Below, one piece after another: positions 31,101-41,093 of a stretch of DNA of 64,000 nt (positions are counted from its first letter, which is position 1; the number at the start of each line of letters is the position of its first letter). The stretch spans positions 7,586,860 through 7,650,859 of the forward strand of contig OW203726.1 in NCBI GenBank assembly GCA_934045075.1. Reading direction: 5' to 3'. A program made the position numbers and the translations under genes. The DNA is from Yponomeuta sedellus. Taxonomy: Eukaryota; Arthropoda; Insecta; Lepidoptera; Yponomeutidae. The notes beneath the pieces were generated by a model. It was not told where the DNA came from, searched no databases, and saw only the letters and a program-made list of their open reading frames with translations.

Positions 31101-33601
31101 CACCATCAGGGCCCAGCAGAGATCTTTGGACACTGAACTGCTCTGCAACGAAGTTTGCGGGAGACTGTGCAAGATCAATGGGAAGAAGTTCATCTACTGC
31201 TTCGACTGGGGATGCCATGTGATTGACGTGTGCCAATCAAGTGGTTGCCTTTCTGGGGTATGTAACAGTTTTAGAATTTATTTATTTTTCGTATTGTCTC
31301 AATGCGTGTGATTTCGAAACTTCGCGGCCTTTCCATTTTTCAGACGTTATCGACATAGCAAACAAAGTTAATTATGGGAATATCAAGAGGGCACCTTGAG
31401 AGATTTGCACATTGAGGGTGAATCCTGTTAGTGGATTGATCCGCCATTTGATTGCCTCGTTGTTTTAGAGCGGTATCACTGAGAGTGATACCACTAAGAG
31501 TGATACCACTAAGAGTGATAGCATTAAGAGTGATACCACTAAGAGTGATACCACTAAGAGTGATACCACTAAGAGTGATACCACTAAGAGTGATACCACT
31601 AAGAGTGATACCACTAAGAGTGTTACCACTAAGAGTGTTACCACTAAGAGTGATACCGCTCTAAAACAATCCCGCTTAAAACTGGAGTCCGCGAGGGCCG
31701 CGTAGCGTTGTTCAAGTAGCCCAAGTCTGGGTGTTTTTCCGTGTTCGTGATGTTCTCGTACGCTTACCATGTCTCAATTTGCAGCCAGCCGAAGATCATT
31801 TTCCCAAAAAAAAAATAGTGAAATCATAAAGGCCTGCGCAAAAAATGTCCTCCGAGTATTTGTCGCGGCCTCAACGCCTACGGTGTGCGGTCAATTTGTT
31901 CCCCGGAAATTGAGTGAAGCGTACGCTATGGAAGCAAATATTCTGAGATTACATTGTGTTGTAATTTACATGAAGTTGAAAAGGAAAAAGCCTTTTTAGA
32001 AGAGAACACCGAACTTTTGTCCACTCCGGTCTCTTGATAGCCTCGACTTTTTGTACGGGGTACTTTTAGTCCTTAGTGTGCGTTACTCGATACAACTTTT
32101 ATCCATATCGACGGACGAAAAAGTACCCGGGGGATAGTCCCTCGTCTCCGCAGGCCTTACTTAATGCGCCGCGCGGATCACAGAGCGCGAATACAGCAAT
32201 CTCGCGGTGCCAAAGTTGCTTATTCATAATACACAACTATTTCCGTATTGGTTAAGATGTAATACATACCTATATGTTAAAACTTTACAATATTTTTCTT
32301 GTTGCATTATCTTCAAAAAAAAATAAAACTCTCAGTTTGTCTTACGCTGAAGCTCACAGTGCTTTTCTCATTTGCCTTTGATCTGAGGCTCACTTTGCAC
32401 TGTATTCCCAGCTATGCGCCATGTGGCTGTGGGCGAGCGACAGCAACGGCGGCGCAGGCGAGTGCGAAGCTTGCAAGGAAGTCAGCGCCGGATGCCTGGT
32501 GCACCGCATACAGTATGCCGCTGAGGTTCTGTATTACTGCAGTTTCTAATAGTTGTTTAATTAATAGTAAATTTAATTAATAGTAGTAATTTTAGTTATT
32601 TCTAATAGACTTGAGACTGCTATCCAAGACCGCTAGTCATAAAACTGCAATTCGTGGAAACTCTCGTGGCCTAGTGGAACCAAGTGATTGGGATCAATCA
32701 CGTGACTACCGCTAGTGGCATTTTTGCCGAGCGCTTCCGTGCTTCGCAAGACACGTTAAGGCGTTGATACCTCTGTCATGTAAGGGCAGTTGTTAAGCCA
32801 TGTCAGAAGCCTTATGGGCGGCTTGATAACTTCTGCCGCAGCCAGTAAGGCCCGCCAATGTCTTACAATCCTCCACCAACCCAGACATGGCCCACATGAT
32901 GGAGTATGGCATAAGCTTCCTGCAATACAGGAAGAGACTCGGTCCCAGCAGTGGGGACATACCAAGGGTTGATATCGATGTTTAATGAATTAAGTGTTAT
33001 AAATAATGTAAGTTATTCTATTGAAACAATTTATTCTTGTTTTCAGTGTTTATTTGTTTGGGACTTGGTCAGTGGCGTGTATAGAACTGAGCGAGTTTCT
33101 ATGGCTGAGGATGACAGTCAAGAGGGTGTCAGAGGTATCTAACAACTAAATATAAACAGTTCATTGATAGTGTTTTCATTGACTGACCGTTTTCGAAATA
33201 GTTTCAGGTGCTGATAGGGCCCGTGAGTTGGCAAAGAGACTTGGGCCAATCAATATGCCTCCAGGGAATGAGAATAGATTACTCACTACACTTACAGGTA
33301 AAACTCTTTCCATTACTGTAAACTTCCAACAATTAATATTTTTTGCTGAAGATACTTCTATTGCACTAAAAACTCCCAGTGCTAAATAAAAAAAAGAACT
33401 AATATAATATTTGCCACATTCTTTCTTGGTACAAAAATTTTAAGTGTTTTTTTATAAATTAGGTACTGAAAAAAAATCTTGTCAACAGGGCGATCACTGA
33501 AAAGACTGATAGATGTGGATAACTGCATTGAAATCACAAAGAACCATCCTGACACTTCCGAATCGGAGTCTTCGCCCGAGGAAGACAGTGATTCAGATTG
33601 A
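25168..33601 (+). CDS. dcaf15: DCAF15 homologue, CRL4 substrate receptor (762 residues)
   Basis: DCAF15 docks substrates to the DDB1-CUL4 ubiquitin ligase. I infer nine coding exons: 25168-25302, 25508-25722, 28523-28672, 29208-29296, 29713-30831, 30968-31257, 33047-33134, 33208-33297, 33489-33601; the sum, 2289 bases, is in frame with GT-AG introns throughout. The N-terminus holds the family signature FERIPPRLRF...YLRGHVFMGFSQCGQFLLSF (about 60-110). A Cys cluster follows (CKKC, then CGKRC), as at the same place in vertebrate DCAF15. The long fifth exon encodes a disordered Ser/Pro-rich linker. The C-terminal part (SLDTELLCNEV onward) resembles the DCAF15 C-terminal domain, followed by an acidic Ser/Glu tail. 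It is longer than the ~600-residue human protein, mainly in the linker. Introns 2 and 6 are filled with repeats. Confidence 0.8.
25977..26116 (-). repeat. tRNA-derived SINE, minus orientation, in dcaf15 intron 2
   Basis: Reversed, it reads as a tRNA-like head (GCCCATTAGCTCAGTAGGGT, B-box GGTTCGAGTCCCGG), then TTTTTAGCCTCTGAACAGG and a tail TTAGCATGGGTTAGTGCAT. It is inverted relative to the copy at 26425-28505. Confidence 0.7.
26142..26190. repeat. Perfect hairpin, 21-bp arms
   Basis: Arms 26142-26162 and 26170-26190 are exact reverse complements (TTTAGTTGTGCTGAACTTTT on the left) around a 7-base loop. Confidence 0.75.
26425..28505 (+). repeat. tRNA-derived SINE split by a Jockey-like LINE
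   Basis: The head GCCCATTAGCTCAGCTGGCA with B-box GGTTCGAGTCC runs to 26503. The body resumes at 28439 with TTTAGCCTCTAAATAGG and the tail GCACGGGTTAGTGCATTAAA. The interruption is a LINE (26504-28438). A third, short reversed fragment lies at 26300-26350. Confidence 0.75.
26504..28438 (-). mobile_element. Degenerate Jockey-like LINE inside a SINE
   Basis: The insertion has a poly-T start on the plus strand (the reversed A tail, about 26504-26515) and a perfect 14-bp duplication TTTAGCCTCTAAAT (26490-26503 and 28439-28452). On the minus strand pieces of a reverse transcriptase are readable: KKAPGLDLF (about 28060), AVFLDIQQEFDRVWHKGL (about 27640), YADDTACLA (about 27380), KYLGLHLDRRLTWANHI (about 27170). 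Frameshifts and stops break the frame, so it is a pseudogene. It is not the family found in the LTRs. Confidence 0.85.
29040..29100 (+). repeat. RTE-like LINE 3' tail
   Basis: The segment CAGAGCAGTGGACTGATACA followed by GGCTGATTATGATGATGATGA resembles 3' ends of lepidopteran RTE-type LINEs that finish in GAT repeats. Only the tail is present, in dcaf15 intron 3. Confidence 0.55.
31460..31669. repeat. 15-bp minisatellite bounded by inverted repeats
   Basis: About twelve copies of the 15-bp unit AGAGTGATACCACTA run from about 31474 to 31660. Most are identical; variants are GATAGCATTA in one and GTTACC in two. The array is bounded by exact 21-bp inverted repeats (31460-31480 and 31649-31669) containing TTTTAGAGCGGTATCACT and its complement. 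The unit resembles the inner part of the right inverted repeat, so it may have grown from it. It lies in dcaf15 intron 6. Confidence 0.85.
31890..32165 (+). repeat. Unclassified dispersed repeat, copy B
   Basis: It matches the reverse complement of 895-1190. An open frame of 76 codons from 31769 crosses its left part but shows no domain I recognise. The true left limit may be nearer 31680. Confidence 0.6.
32400..32530. other. GC-rich patch in dcaf15 intron 6, unexplained
   Basis: An abrupt GC-rich patch within AT-rich intron. On the minus strand a frame reads LASFALACAAVAVARPQ, which looks like a hydrophobic signal or membrane segment, but there is no supported gene around it. It may be a relic of a retrocopy or of a repeat. 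Confidence 0.25.
32640..32980 (+). repeat. SINE-like repeat (CAGCAGTGGGGACATAC family), copy in dcaf15 intron 6
   Basis: It aligns with 38780-39140: a head CTCGTGGCCTAGTGGAACCA, CTACCGCTAGTGGCATTTTT, CCTTATGGGCGGCTTGATAA, CAATCCTCCACCAACCC, a TTCCTGCAATACAGGAAG palindrome, and the tail CCCAGCAGTGGGGACATACC followed by GATATCGATG. Confidence 0.7.
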
Positions 33602-34253
33602 CTGATTTTTGTAGATGACAGACTTAAACAGTGCTGCAAATTCCAATCCAAGTCACTAAACCGAGGAGATACTCATCCAGTGTATATTAGTATTGATTTT
33701 ATAAATCAGTATAATGATAGATTTTGAACTGCATTTATAATTTTACTGTATTGTCATAAGATTATGATAAATGTTGGCAATGATATTACTGTAGAAAGGC
33801 GAAATGAATTAAGATTTACTGAAGTATCTTACTCATTTTAAATGGTTGTGATGGTATCTAGGTTTGAGAAGAGCCTCAAGACAAGGCTTGAATAGATTCA
33901 CTAAAAGGCTTTCTGATAAGATGATGGTCCAGTGACAGGACTGTCTATATTGATAGTTGTGTTAAATCAGTAAATTGGTGGCACACTCCATAGTATGTTT
34001 GTGAGCTAAGCCCATTGTATACTATGAAATTTTATTACACATTCTCATTTGCTGTTTGAATGATCAAGGTTAATACTGCAGTGAAGGATGTTCTTTGCTA
34101 TTTTTAAGGATATTAGGTTGCAATGTACTTACCTTTTTTGCCAAGATGACTGGCACTGGGTGATATATTGCAGGCTAAAAATATAGACCCACTGTTGTAT
34201 AGATTGTCTCAAGTGTTAATGTAACTTGCCATTTAAAAATACAATGAATTTAA

Positions 34254-34289
34254 AATAAAATAAAGTTCTAATTACAATAGGCTTTTATT
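34254..34289. terminator. Facing polyadenylation signals of dcaf15 and ubl4a
   Basis: AATAAA at 34254-34259 (and 34259-34264) on the plus strand, and its complement TTTATT at 34284-34289 for the minus-strand gene. If used, the two convergent transcripts would end within or just past each other. Both would have 3' UTRs of about 0.6 kb. Confidence 0.6.
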
Positions 34290-34888
34290 TCATAAAACTA
34301 TAAAATGGTACCTAGGCCCTGAATATTTACATGTAGTTAATTATAATGTGTTGATTTTAACCCAGTGTCTTCCACATTTTAAAGATTGAACATGATGGAA
34401 AGATGATTCTCATCCAAGCAGATAGAGAAGTAAGAAACCGCTCCAGAGGCTTTTTACTCAAGTTTCAAGTGCATGAATGTCTTTGATCCCAGCCTGCATC
34501 AATAGATATCTTCAATTAGTAAACATAATACACCAGCTGCTGTATTCTGTGTGTTGCGACATTACAATGATGTGTTATCTAAATATTATATAATTTAAAA
34601 TGATTTGTGTCTAACACTTGTAACATAAAAATGCAGAGCACATAAATGTGTTGAGTCATTGTGAAAAATTGAGAAACACCAAAAAATTGAGTTTAGATAA
34701 AATAAAAAGTATTTAAACTCTTAAATCCTACACTTCATGAACACCCCTTAAAAGAGTCATAAAATCTATCCAATGATAAGGAGTGTCCATTGAACTTGCT
34801 CAGCTTTGTGTTATTCTTTGCTATATAGATAATATTACCCAAATCCATCTCTGTTTTATGGACCTAGTAATAGTCTATCAACAAATCA

Positions 34889-35930
34889 TTATGGCCCATA
34901 ACCATTCACAGTCACTGCTTCACAGTCCATTGCTCCTTCACTTGTCAAGCAATCATGTGCGAGTCTGTCTATGTCATCCCATGAGTACTTGTTGAATTTG
35001 TCTTCAAGGACCCTTACAAGGCGGTTGGCAGCACTGACAGCCTCACTATCTGGCATTCCACTCCTCTTAAAGTGTTTCAAGGATGCTTCATACACACCAT
35101 CAGGTTTTTTAACAACTAAATTTAATTTTGTACCATCCCTTATTGTGGCATAAGATTGGACTGTCTGTTCATCAGCTAGTGTCCTTCCCAATAATAGAAG
35201 TTTTTGCTCTTCAGGTGGTATACCCAGTTTTCTTGCAATGTCCTTTTTAATTTCTGACACTAACATTGTTGGAAGTACCTGAAACGAAGCAGTGTCAATA
35301 GATGGGTGTACATGGATGAAAGTAAAAGCATAAAAGCATTGGGTTTCGAGGCATGAGTGTAGGTAGGGATATCTTGTGCCCACCACAGAATGGTCTGGTA
35401 CCCAACCCTGGATGTGGAGAGCAAAAAATAGTGAAATCTCTTTTCACAGAATGAGGTAGCAGATCGGTTGAATGCCAGCTTCTCAATCGGGAGGTCATGG
35501 GTTCAAATCCCGGCATGTACCAATGACTTTGTTGTCTAAGATATTAGGTACATTTCAGAAGTTACAGTAGCAATACCACTCGCTAACAAAAAAGAAAACA
35601 TCGTGAGGAAACCTTAGTATTTGAAATGTAAACATACCTCATCGCTTGCTACGTAGGTACTAACTGGCTAATTGCGGAAATCTCTTGTCTGACTATCTCT
35701 TTTCAGAGTCAGGTGCCCCCTCTTTAAAGAGTCCCTGACGAGTCTTGATATCGCAATTAGACTTGTTAAATGTCTAACATCTACGTTAGGTTTTAGTTTC
35801 GAAAAGGAGGTAAACTTGAAGTGACAAGTGATGATTTAGGTTAGTACGGTTCCGGAGGATTCTGTTAAATTAGTTTACTTACATCTACACTACATTCACC
35901 GCCTTGCAATTTTTTTACAATTACTCTCAT
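34889..35930 (-). CDS. ubl4a: Ubiquitin-like protein 4A (GET5 homologue, 145 residues)
   Basis: UBL4A acts with BAG6 and GET4 in the cytosol to pass tail-anchored membrane proteins to the GET3/TRC40 pathway. Two coding exons on the minus strand, 35930-35883 and 35278-34889, join in frame after residue 16 (GT-AG intron). The ubiquitin-like domain spans about 1-72 (MRVIVKKLQGGECSVD, then IPPEEQKLLLLGRTLADEQT and DGTKLNLVVKK). The C-terminal Tugs region, which binds BAG6, is about 88-135 (VLEDKFNKYSWDDIDRLAHDCL). There is no C-terminal diglycine, as expected for a protein not conjugated. The intron holds a SINE. It converges on dcaf15 and diverges from spg. Confidence 0.92.
35440..35600 (+). repeat. 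tRNA-derived SINE in the ubl4a intron
   Basis: A tRNA-like head with B-box GGGTTCAAATCCCGG ends GCATGTACCA. The body continues to about 35600. A fragment with a similar B-box context (GGAGGTCATGGGTT) lies near 15800. Confidence 0.6.
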
Positions 35931-36647
35931 ATTGCGTAGAGCTGGATAAATTATACTATTAGAGATAAATTTATTTCAATTTCATCCAAGTTCTTCACTT
36001 CATAGGTTTTTCTGTCTATGGGTGTGTGTCACAGAGCATATAAACAGTGTGTCAAAGTGTGTGTCACTTCCCCTGTCACTTCATCACTTGGTCTCTCACA
36101 CTCACCTCACCACCACCAAAAGATAGCTCACCACTGTCAGATTTATTTTTTAAATGATACCATGATAAATGATGGCATGATACCACAGAACAATTACATG
36201 ATACTGATAAGTAGCATTCACACATTGGTTGATAAGCTGATATGCGACCCTGTGACCGTTCAAAGAAGAGAAAGTGCAATGCTGCGTCGCGCGTCGTCGC
36301 GACTCACCTAAGCAGCGTATGTACTAGCCCTCATGGTAGGTACGTAGTAACAAATCGAGGCATTTGCAATAATGGAGCGTACGCTCCGCAGTTCGAGTAA
36401 ACATCTGTGTTTGATTATGACTATGACTTTTCATTGCGCACATATAATTTCTGTTGTCAAAAACTGGCAATGCTCTGTGGGCAATACCAACCATAAAAAA
36501 AACAGTTTGTCAATATTTCGGGCTCAGTGATAGGTACTTTCGGGCAAAAGTATTGTAATAAATAATGCAATTAGTTATGTTTTTACGATGAATTACTGAA
36601 AATCGTACAGTGCACGATCATTGCGATATACATTTAATGCCACAAAG
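35931..36647. promoter_or_regulatory. Probable shared promoter region of ubl4a and spg
   Basis: The start codons of ubl4a (minus) and spg (plus) face away from each other across 717 bp. The middle contains a GC-rich patch (about 36280-36300, GCGTCGCGCGTCGTCGCG). No TATA box is evident. The exact transcription starts cannot be read from sequence. Confidence 0.4.
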
Positions 36648-39600
36648 ATGTGGATTCCATCGAAGTCATGTAAATTTGCCGTCGGTAAGTTCTAAGTATG
36701 CACTTCAATCAGCAATATCCTATCCGGGCGGAAGTGTAGTGTATGCTAAGAATATAAAGTTTATCATTTCATTGTAATAATAGCCAATTGGATTGATTGA
36801 ACCCTGTGTCTAAGAATATTATTCAGCCTAGTGACAATTTGCTACCAATCTAAACAAAGATTAAAAATAATTTTTTTTTGTTTATAACAAAGTACTTGCA
36901 TTATTTCTTCATCTATTGGTATGCTACACTTCTTGCCTCAATGCTTCAGGCTATTAAGACCTGACCAGGTCTGCCTCTGCCTTTGGTTATTGCCCTGTTA
37001 TTGCATTATTATTTCCTCCTACAGCTGTTTACAACTGGAAAGGTGATGTTCGATGTGGTTTACCACTAGAGATTGGAGATACCGTGCAGGTTTTGGAGGA
37101 AAATGGAGGTACCTATGTGAATATAATAATAATATTGGCCTTGTTTTGCTTTTTTTGCATTACTTAATGAGATGATTTATACAACTTCCAGTGGCATCTT
37201 CACTGACACTAGATGGGTGAAGAGATAGGAAAGGTATAGGTGCTCGGCAAGCCTACACCATCTATAAAACCATGTCCCAGGCACTACCGCATCGGAGTGG
37301 TCCCTTCACCCATCTATGTGAATATATGCAATTAGATATTGTCTTCTTTTCTATATTCACTATCAACTTTCTGAACTTCCATCACATTATTTTACAGGGT
37401 GGTATCGAGGTTTTTGTACAAAAAACAGATCAACATGGGGGATATTCCCGGCCTGTGTAGTTTCCCCTCGAGCTTGCACCATCAAGGGCACTGGTGCCAA
37501 TGCTATTGCTGAACCAAAGGATGACCCTCTAGTCAGGGAGATAGCTTGTGTCCTGAGAGAATGGGCCCGATTGTGGAAAAAACTCTATGTGGTAATTACT
37601 ATGTTTACAAAAATTCTATTGAAATTGGTCCACTTATATGAATTACAGTGCATAGTGCTTGTCAGATAACTTGACCAAAAATCTGTGTATTCGAGATTTG
37701 TTATTATGGACATGTAAGAAAAGAGTTTCTTTTCGTTATTAGGTGACTAAACTCCAATGAATTTTAATCTCTTCCTACCTGCCAATGAGACCCAACTTTG
37801 ACTTTGCAATGTCCATGCAAAATAGGTTCCTGAGTAGTTGATTTGCAGAAACCATAATCACCATTACCTAGGTAAAATTCTTATACCACACATGAATAGT
37901 CTATTAACAAACTTTTGACAGTAATTATTTTTTTAACTTATTAGCGGACTCTTCAAAATTTCTTTTGCCATGTTGATTAGCCTACAATGTATGCCCAGAT
38001 GTACTAAATAAAAATAGACACAAGAAAAATCATAAAAATTGGTGAAGCTGTTTCGGAGGAGTTTGACAACAAACACTGGGACATAAGATTTTTTATTTTA
38101 GGTAAACATTAGTTAACAATCTGTTGAATGTTAGTTAACAGACTGTTATGCTCTCTAAGAGAAGGCTTGTGTCCTGCAGTAGGATGTATATAGGCTACAT
38201 AAAAAAACTCTTAATCTCTTCACTCTGTACACAAGTTTGTTGGGGAAAGAGCTACAAACTAGCTGCCATGTTGACGACCTCTGTGGCGTAGTGGTAGTGC
38301 ATCTACCTACCTAGCAAGAGGTCCCGGGTTCGAATCCCGGCTGGGAACAAAAATAAACCCCAGGTCTTGGATGTTTACATGTTTGTGATGTCGTTGTTTC
38401 TGGTTCCCACGACACAGGGTATCCTAGTGTGGGGCCAGAAGCAATGTATGTGCCTGTATGTAAATGTTATGTTAAATGTTTGTGTCATGTAACTGATACA
38501 AAAAGGCATTCAATTCATTGTTATTGCTATTATTCTCCATTTATTACTTCATGATCTTCCTTCTCATTAGTACTTAACTATAATCACGAAACTCAATTGT
38601 GGTGTAAAATTTTTTCTGTTTACTTCACATTATTCACAAAAGTCTTTGTTAGCTAATGGTAATGGTGTGACTCATTGGCTTGAGTTCTCTTTCAATACAA
38701 ACTGATTTTAGAATGACCTATTATTAAGCTTGCTTACCCATCATGGTGAATTTGCGATTGGTATTTCTCTATACAAAGCGCTCGTGGCCTGGTCGAATCG
38801 AGTGATTGGAATCAATCACTTGAGTTAAGCAACAACAGGCGCGGTCAGGTGCAGGATGGGTGGGCGTCCCTTGACTACCGCTAGTGGCATTTTTCAGAGC
38901 GCTTCCGTAAGGCACGTTAAGCCGCTGGTGCCGGCTGTCATGTAATGGCAGTCGTTAAGCCATGTGGGAAGCCTTATGGGCGGCTTGATAACTTCTGACA
39001 GTAAGTCAGAAGTAAGGCCACTGTCATACAATCCTCCACCAACCCGGACTTGGCCCCCATGGTTTAGTATGGCCTAAACTTCCTGCAATGCAGGAAGATA
39101 CCCGTGCCCCAGCAGTGGGGACATACAAGAGTTGATATTGATATCGATTTCTTTATATGATGTATCTATATTATTTATCTAATAAAATACTTATTGTGCC
39201 TACCACTGAACTTTACAAGAGTAGTATTCAATAGAGTGACATGGAAGGACACAGAAGAGGCCTGTGTGAAAAGATAACAAGATAAGTTTCAGTGCTAGTG
39301 TCATGTGATTTAAAATATTTAAGTAAAAATTTAGAATTCTCTGTCAAGAAATAATGACCTGACTTATATCTTATCTATATATCTATCCAGCCCATGAATA
39401 AAGTTCAATGGGTAAAGGCCACTTCCTTATCGGTATCACGCGAACTCTCTGTAGAACACTAGATATATGATGAGTGTGATTGCTGAATGTCTTAGAATCG
39501 AGATGTATTCTATAAGTAATAGTTTGTATCCTTTTTAGGGTTCCATACCTCAAAAAGAAAAAAAATAGAACTCTTACAGAATCACTTTGTTGTTTTTCCG

Positions 39601-40616
39601 TCCATCTGTCGGTCAAGACCCTTTATCTCGGGAACGCGTAGAGGTATCGAGTAGCTGTAAAAAAATCTAACTTCTAAATGGACGTAAAAAAATATACTAC
39701 CGTTTATGCCACAAAAAACTTGTTTCTACACTCAAGGGACCTAAAATTTATAGGTACTTTCGGTTGATCTACTAGAACTAAGAGATTTGGCAAGTAGTAT
39801 CGTCTTTACAAGTACAGGGAAAAACGGAAATAATAATTGAATCCTTTGCAATTAAATCATGATTTCGACAAGTCACAAAAGAAAAACCGTAGAGAAATAA
39901 AATACCGCCACTGCAGGCAGGATACAGTACACACATTCTCTCAGAGAGAGAGACAGAGAGAGAGCGTGGGCTTAATTACCACGCGTGCCCTCCGCGGATT
40001 GGCAATTTCAAGGGCTGAGGTATTTGAACACCCCAGACGCTCAGGTTTTCTCACTATGTTTTTCCTTCAGCGTTAGTGAGTGGTATTGCTACTATTACTT
40101 AACCGTTTACATTAATATATTTTTTGTACAAGTTCTTCATTGCACTGAAGTCTCATTTCTTGGTACCTCAGTAACATTGTGCCAAGATCCTGATCCGGAG
40201 GTTCCGAATTCGGCCCTCAACTGGGCATCTTAAACTTAAGAGCCAATTTTTAAAGGCGACACTATCCATATCATAATAGAGCAAACCTTTTATTTTAAAG
40301 TTCATATGTTATATTATAACTTTTATAACATAATATATAATGGGCATGTTTCAATGTACTTCACTATAGATTTTTTTTAACTATAACATAATATTATTAT
40401 GTTATAGTTAAAAAAATCTACAGTGAAGTACATTGAAACATGCCCGTTTCACATTCACTCGTCCCAGGAGCGCGAAAGCTACCGCTTCAGCGCTGTGGCG
40501 AAGGTGATGCGCGAGTTGCTAGCGGGGCGGCGCGCGCTGCTGGCCGGCACGCTCACGCAGGACCAGACGCGGGCGCTGCGGCTGCGGCTCGTCGCCAAGC
40601 TTGACTGGGGCAACCG
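36648..40616 (+). CDS. spg: DOCK3/4-type guanine exchange factor (sponge), first four coding exons
   Basis: DOCK proteins activate Rac/Rap GTPases at the membrane to steer cytoskeleton and adhesion. The exons are 36648-36684, 37025-37108, 37398-37591 and 40468-40616, with GT-AG introns and consistent phase. They encode 154 residues: MWIPSKSCKF start, an SH3 domain (about 8-70; LPLEIGDTVQVLEENGGWYRGF and WGIFPACVV), then the helical region after it (LREWARLWKKLYV, and GTLTQDQTRALRLRLVAKLDWGN). The MWIP start and LTQDQ...LDWGN favour the DOCK3/4 branch over DOCK1. The DHR1 and DHR2 domains are not in the window. Exon 4 is GC-rich and ends at a GTGAGT donor; no later exon was found before 64000, so the gene is partial here or broken. 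Confidence 0.85.
37160..37320 (+). repeat. MITE-like repeat fragment in spg intron 2
   Basis: It carries AATGAGATGATTTATA at the left and the block CCCAGGCACTACCGCATCGG, CCCTTCACCCATCT at the right. The same blocks occur at 59430-59545, where the end reads TATAAATCATCTCATT, the reverse complement of the first motif. Confidence 0.5.
38275..38520 (+). repeat. tRNA-derived SINE in spg intron 3
   Basis: A-box TGGCGTAGTGG (38284-38294) and B-box GGTTCGAATCC (38327-38337) are close to consensus. The body reads GTTCCCACGACACAGGGTAT and ends in an ATTCAATTCATTG stretch. Related fragments lie at 40788-40866 and, reversed, 41275-41345. Confidence 0.75.
38780..39140 (+). repeat. SINE-like repeat (CAGCAGTGGGGACATAC family), longest copy
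   Basis: This is the most complete of the copies in the window, with the head GCTCGTGGCCTGGTCGAATC, about 45 bases absent from the copy at 32640, and the tail ending GTTGATATTGATATCGAT. Confidence 0.7.
39530..39850 (+). repeat. Lepidopteran AGGGTTCCRTACC dispersed repeat
   Basis: It begins TTAGGGTTCCATACCTCAAA and continues through CCGTCCATCTGTCGGTCAAG and GGTTGATCTACTAGAACTAA, all typical of a very common lepidopteran repeat. Related pieces are at 46800-47065 and 60540-61270. Confidence 0.65.
39935..39966 (+). repeat. AG-rich microsatellite
   Basis: A short GA run (CTCAGAGAGAGAGACAGAGA and neighbours) in spg intron 3. Confidence 0.7.
40342..40445. repeat. Long hairpin (about 50-bp arms) next to the spg exon 4 acceptor
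   Basis: Arms 40342-40393 and 40395-40445 are nearly perfect complements (GGGCATGTTTCAATGTACTT on the left) with essentially no loop. The right arm ends 22 bases before the exon 4 acceptor. Confidence 0.85.
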
Positions 40617-40649
40617 GTGAGTGCTTTCACCTTGCTTACTTTGCTGGCT

Positions 40650-41093
40650 CAGCGACGCGAAGCGGGGCCTAGGCTACGATACAAGAAGTCGTCACTTGTC
40701 TCTGTCCTGCGCGGTCACTTTCCAGTCGCCTGCCTGGAGCTCATGCAGGTCCTTCGCCACTTCATCCTTCCAGCTATATCTGCCTGATGCCCCTGCCTGG
40801 TTCCCATAGTGCAGGGTGTCCTAGTTTGGGACTAGTGTTGTGTGAAAGTTATTGTTATTATATATGCGGCGGACCACCGGTCCTTGGTCACTTGGAAACC
40901 TCAGGTATGCCCTCTTCATCGCCCTATCGTCTCCCATGCTTTCTAAGTGACCGAGCCAACAGAGTATGTGGGATTTGGTTTCTCCGATGATGTTGGGTTC
41001 GGAAATCGAAGACCTAATTTTTTTGCTCTCGTCTAGTCTAGTTGACTCCGTCTGTACAACCGACAGCAGATCAATCTTTACATATTTGTGCAA
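40650..41093 (-). pseudogene. RTE-like LINE, C-terminal RT fragments
   Basis: On the minus strand, HILCWLGHLESMGDDRAMKR (about 40960) and later WKDEVAKDLHELQAGDWKVT (about 40760) match the end of RTE-type LINE proteins. A SINE fragment (40788-40866) separates them. The frame is broken, and only the C-terminal end is present. Confidence 0.6.

Noticed and set aside
31474..31660. CRISPR-like array
   Set aside because: The units are contiguous 15-mers with no spacers, in an intron of a eukaryotic gene.
31452..31664. Repetitive protein of LRVIP units
   Set aside because: It is only the minisatellite read in frame; it lies in an intron and has no start context or homologue.
38276..38350. Functional tRNA gene
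   Set aside because: A and B boxes are good, but the arms do not pair as a full tRNA, there is no terminator after the B box, and the sequence runs into a SINE body shared by other copies. The same applies to 692-790, 26425-26503 and 35440-35510.
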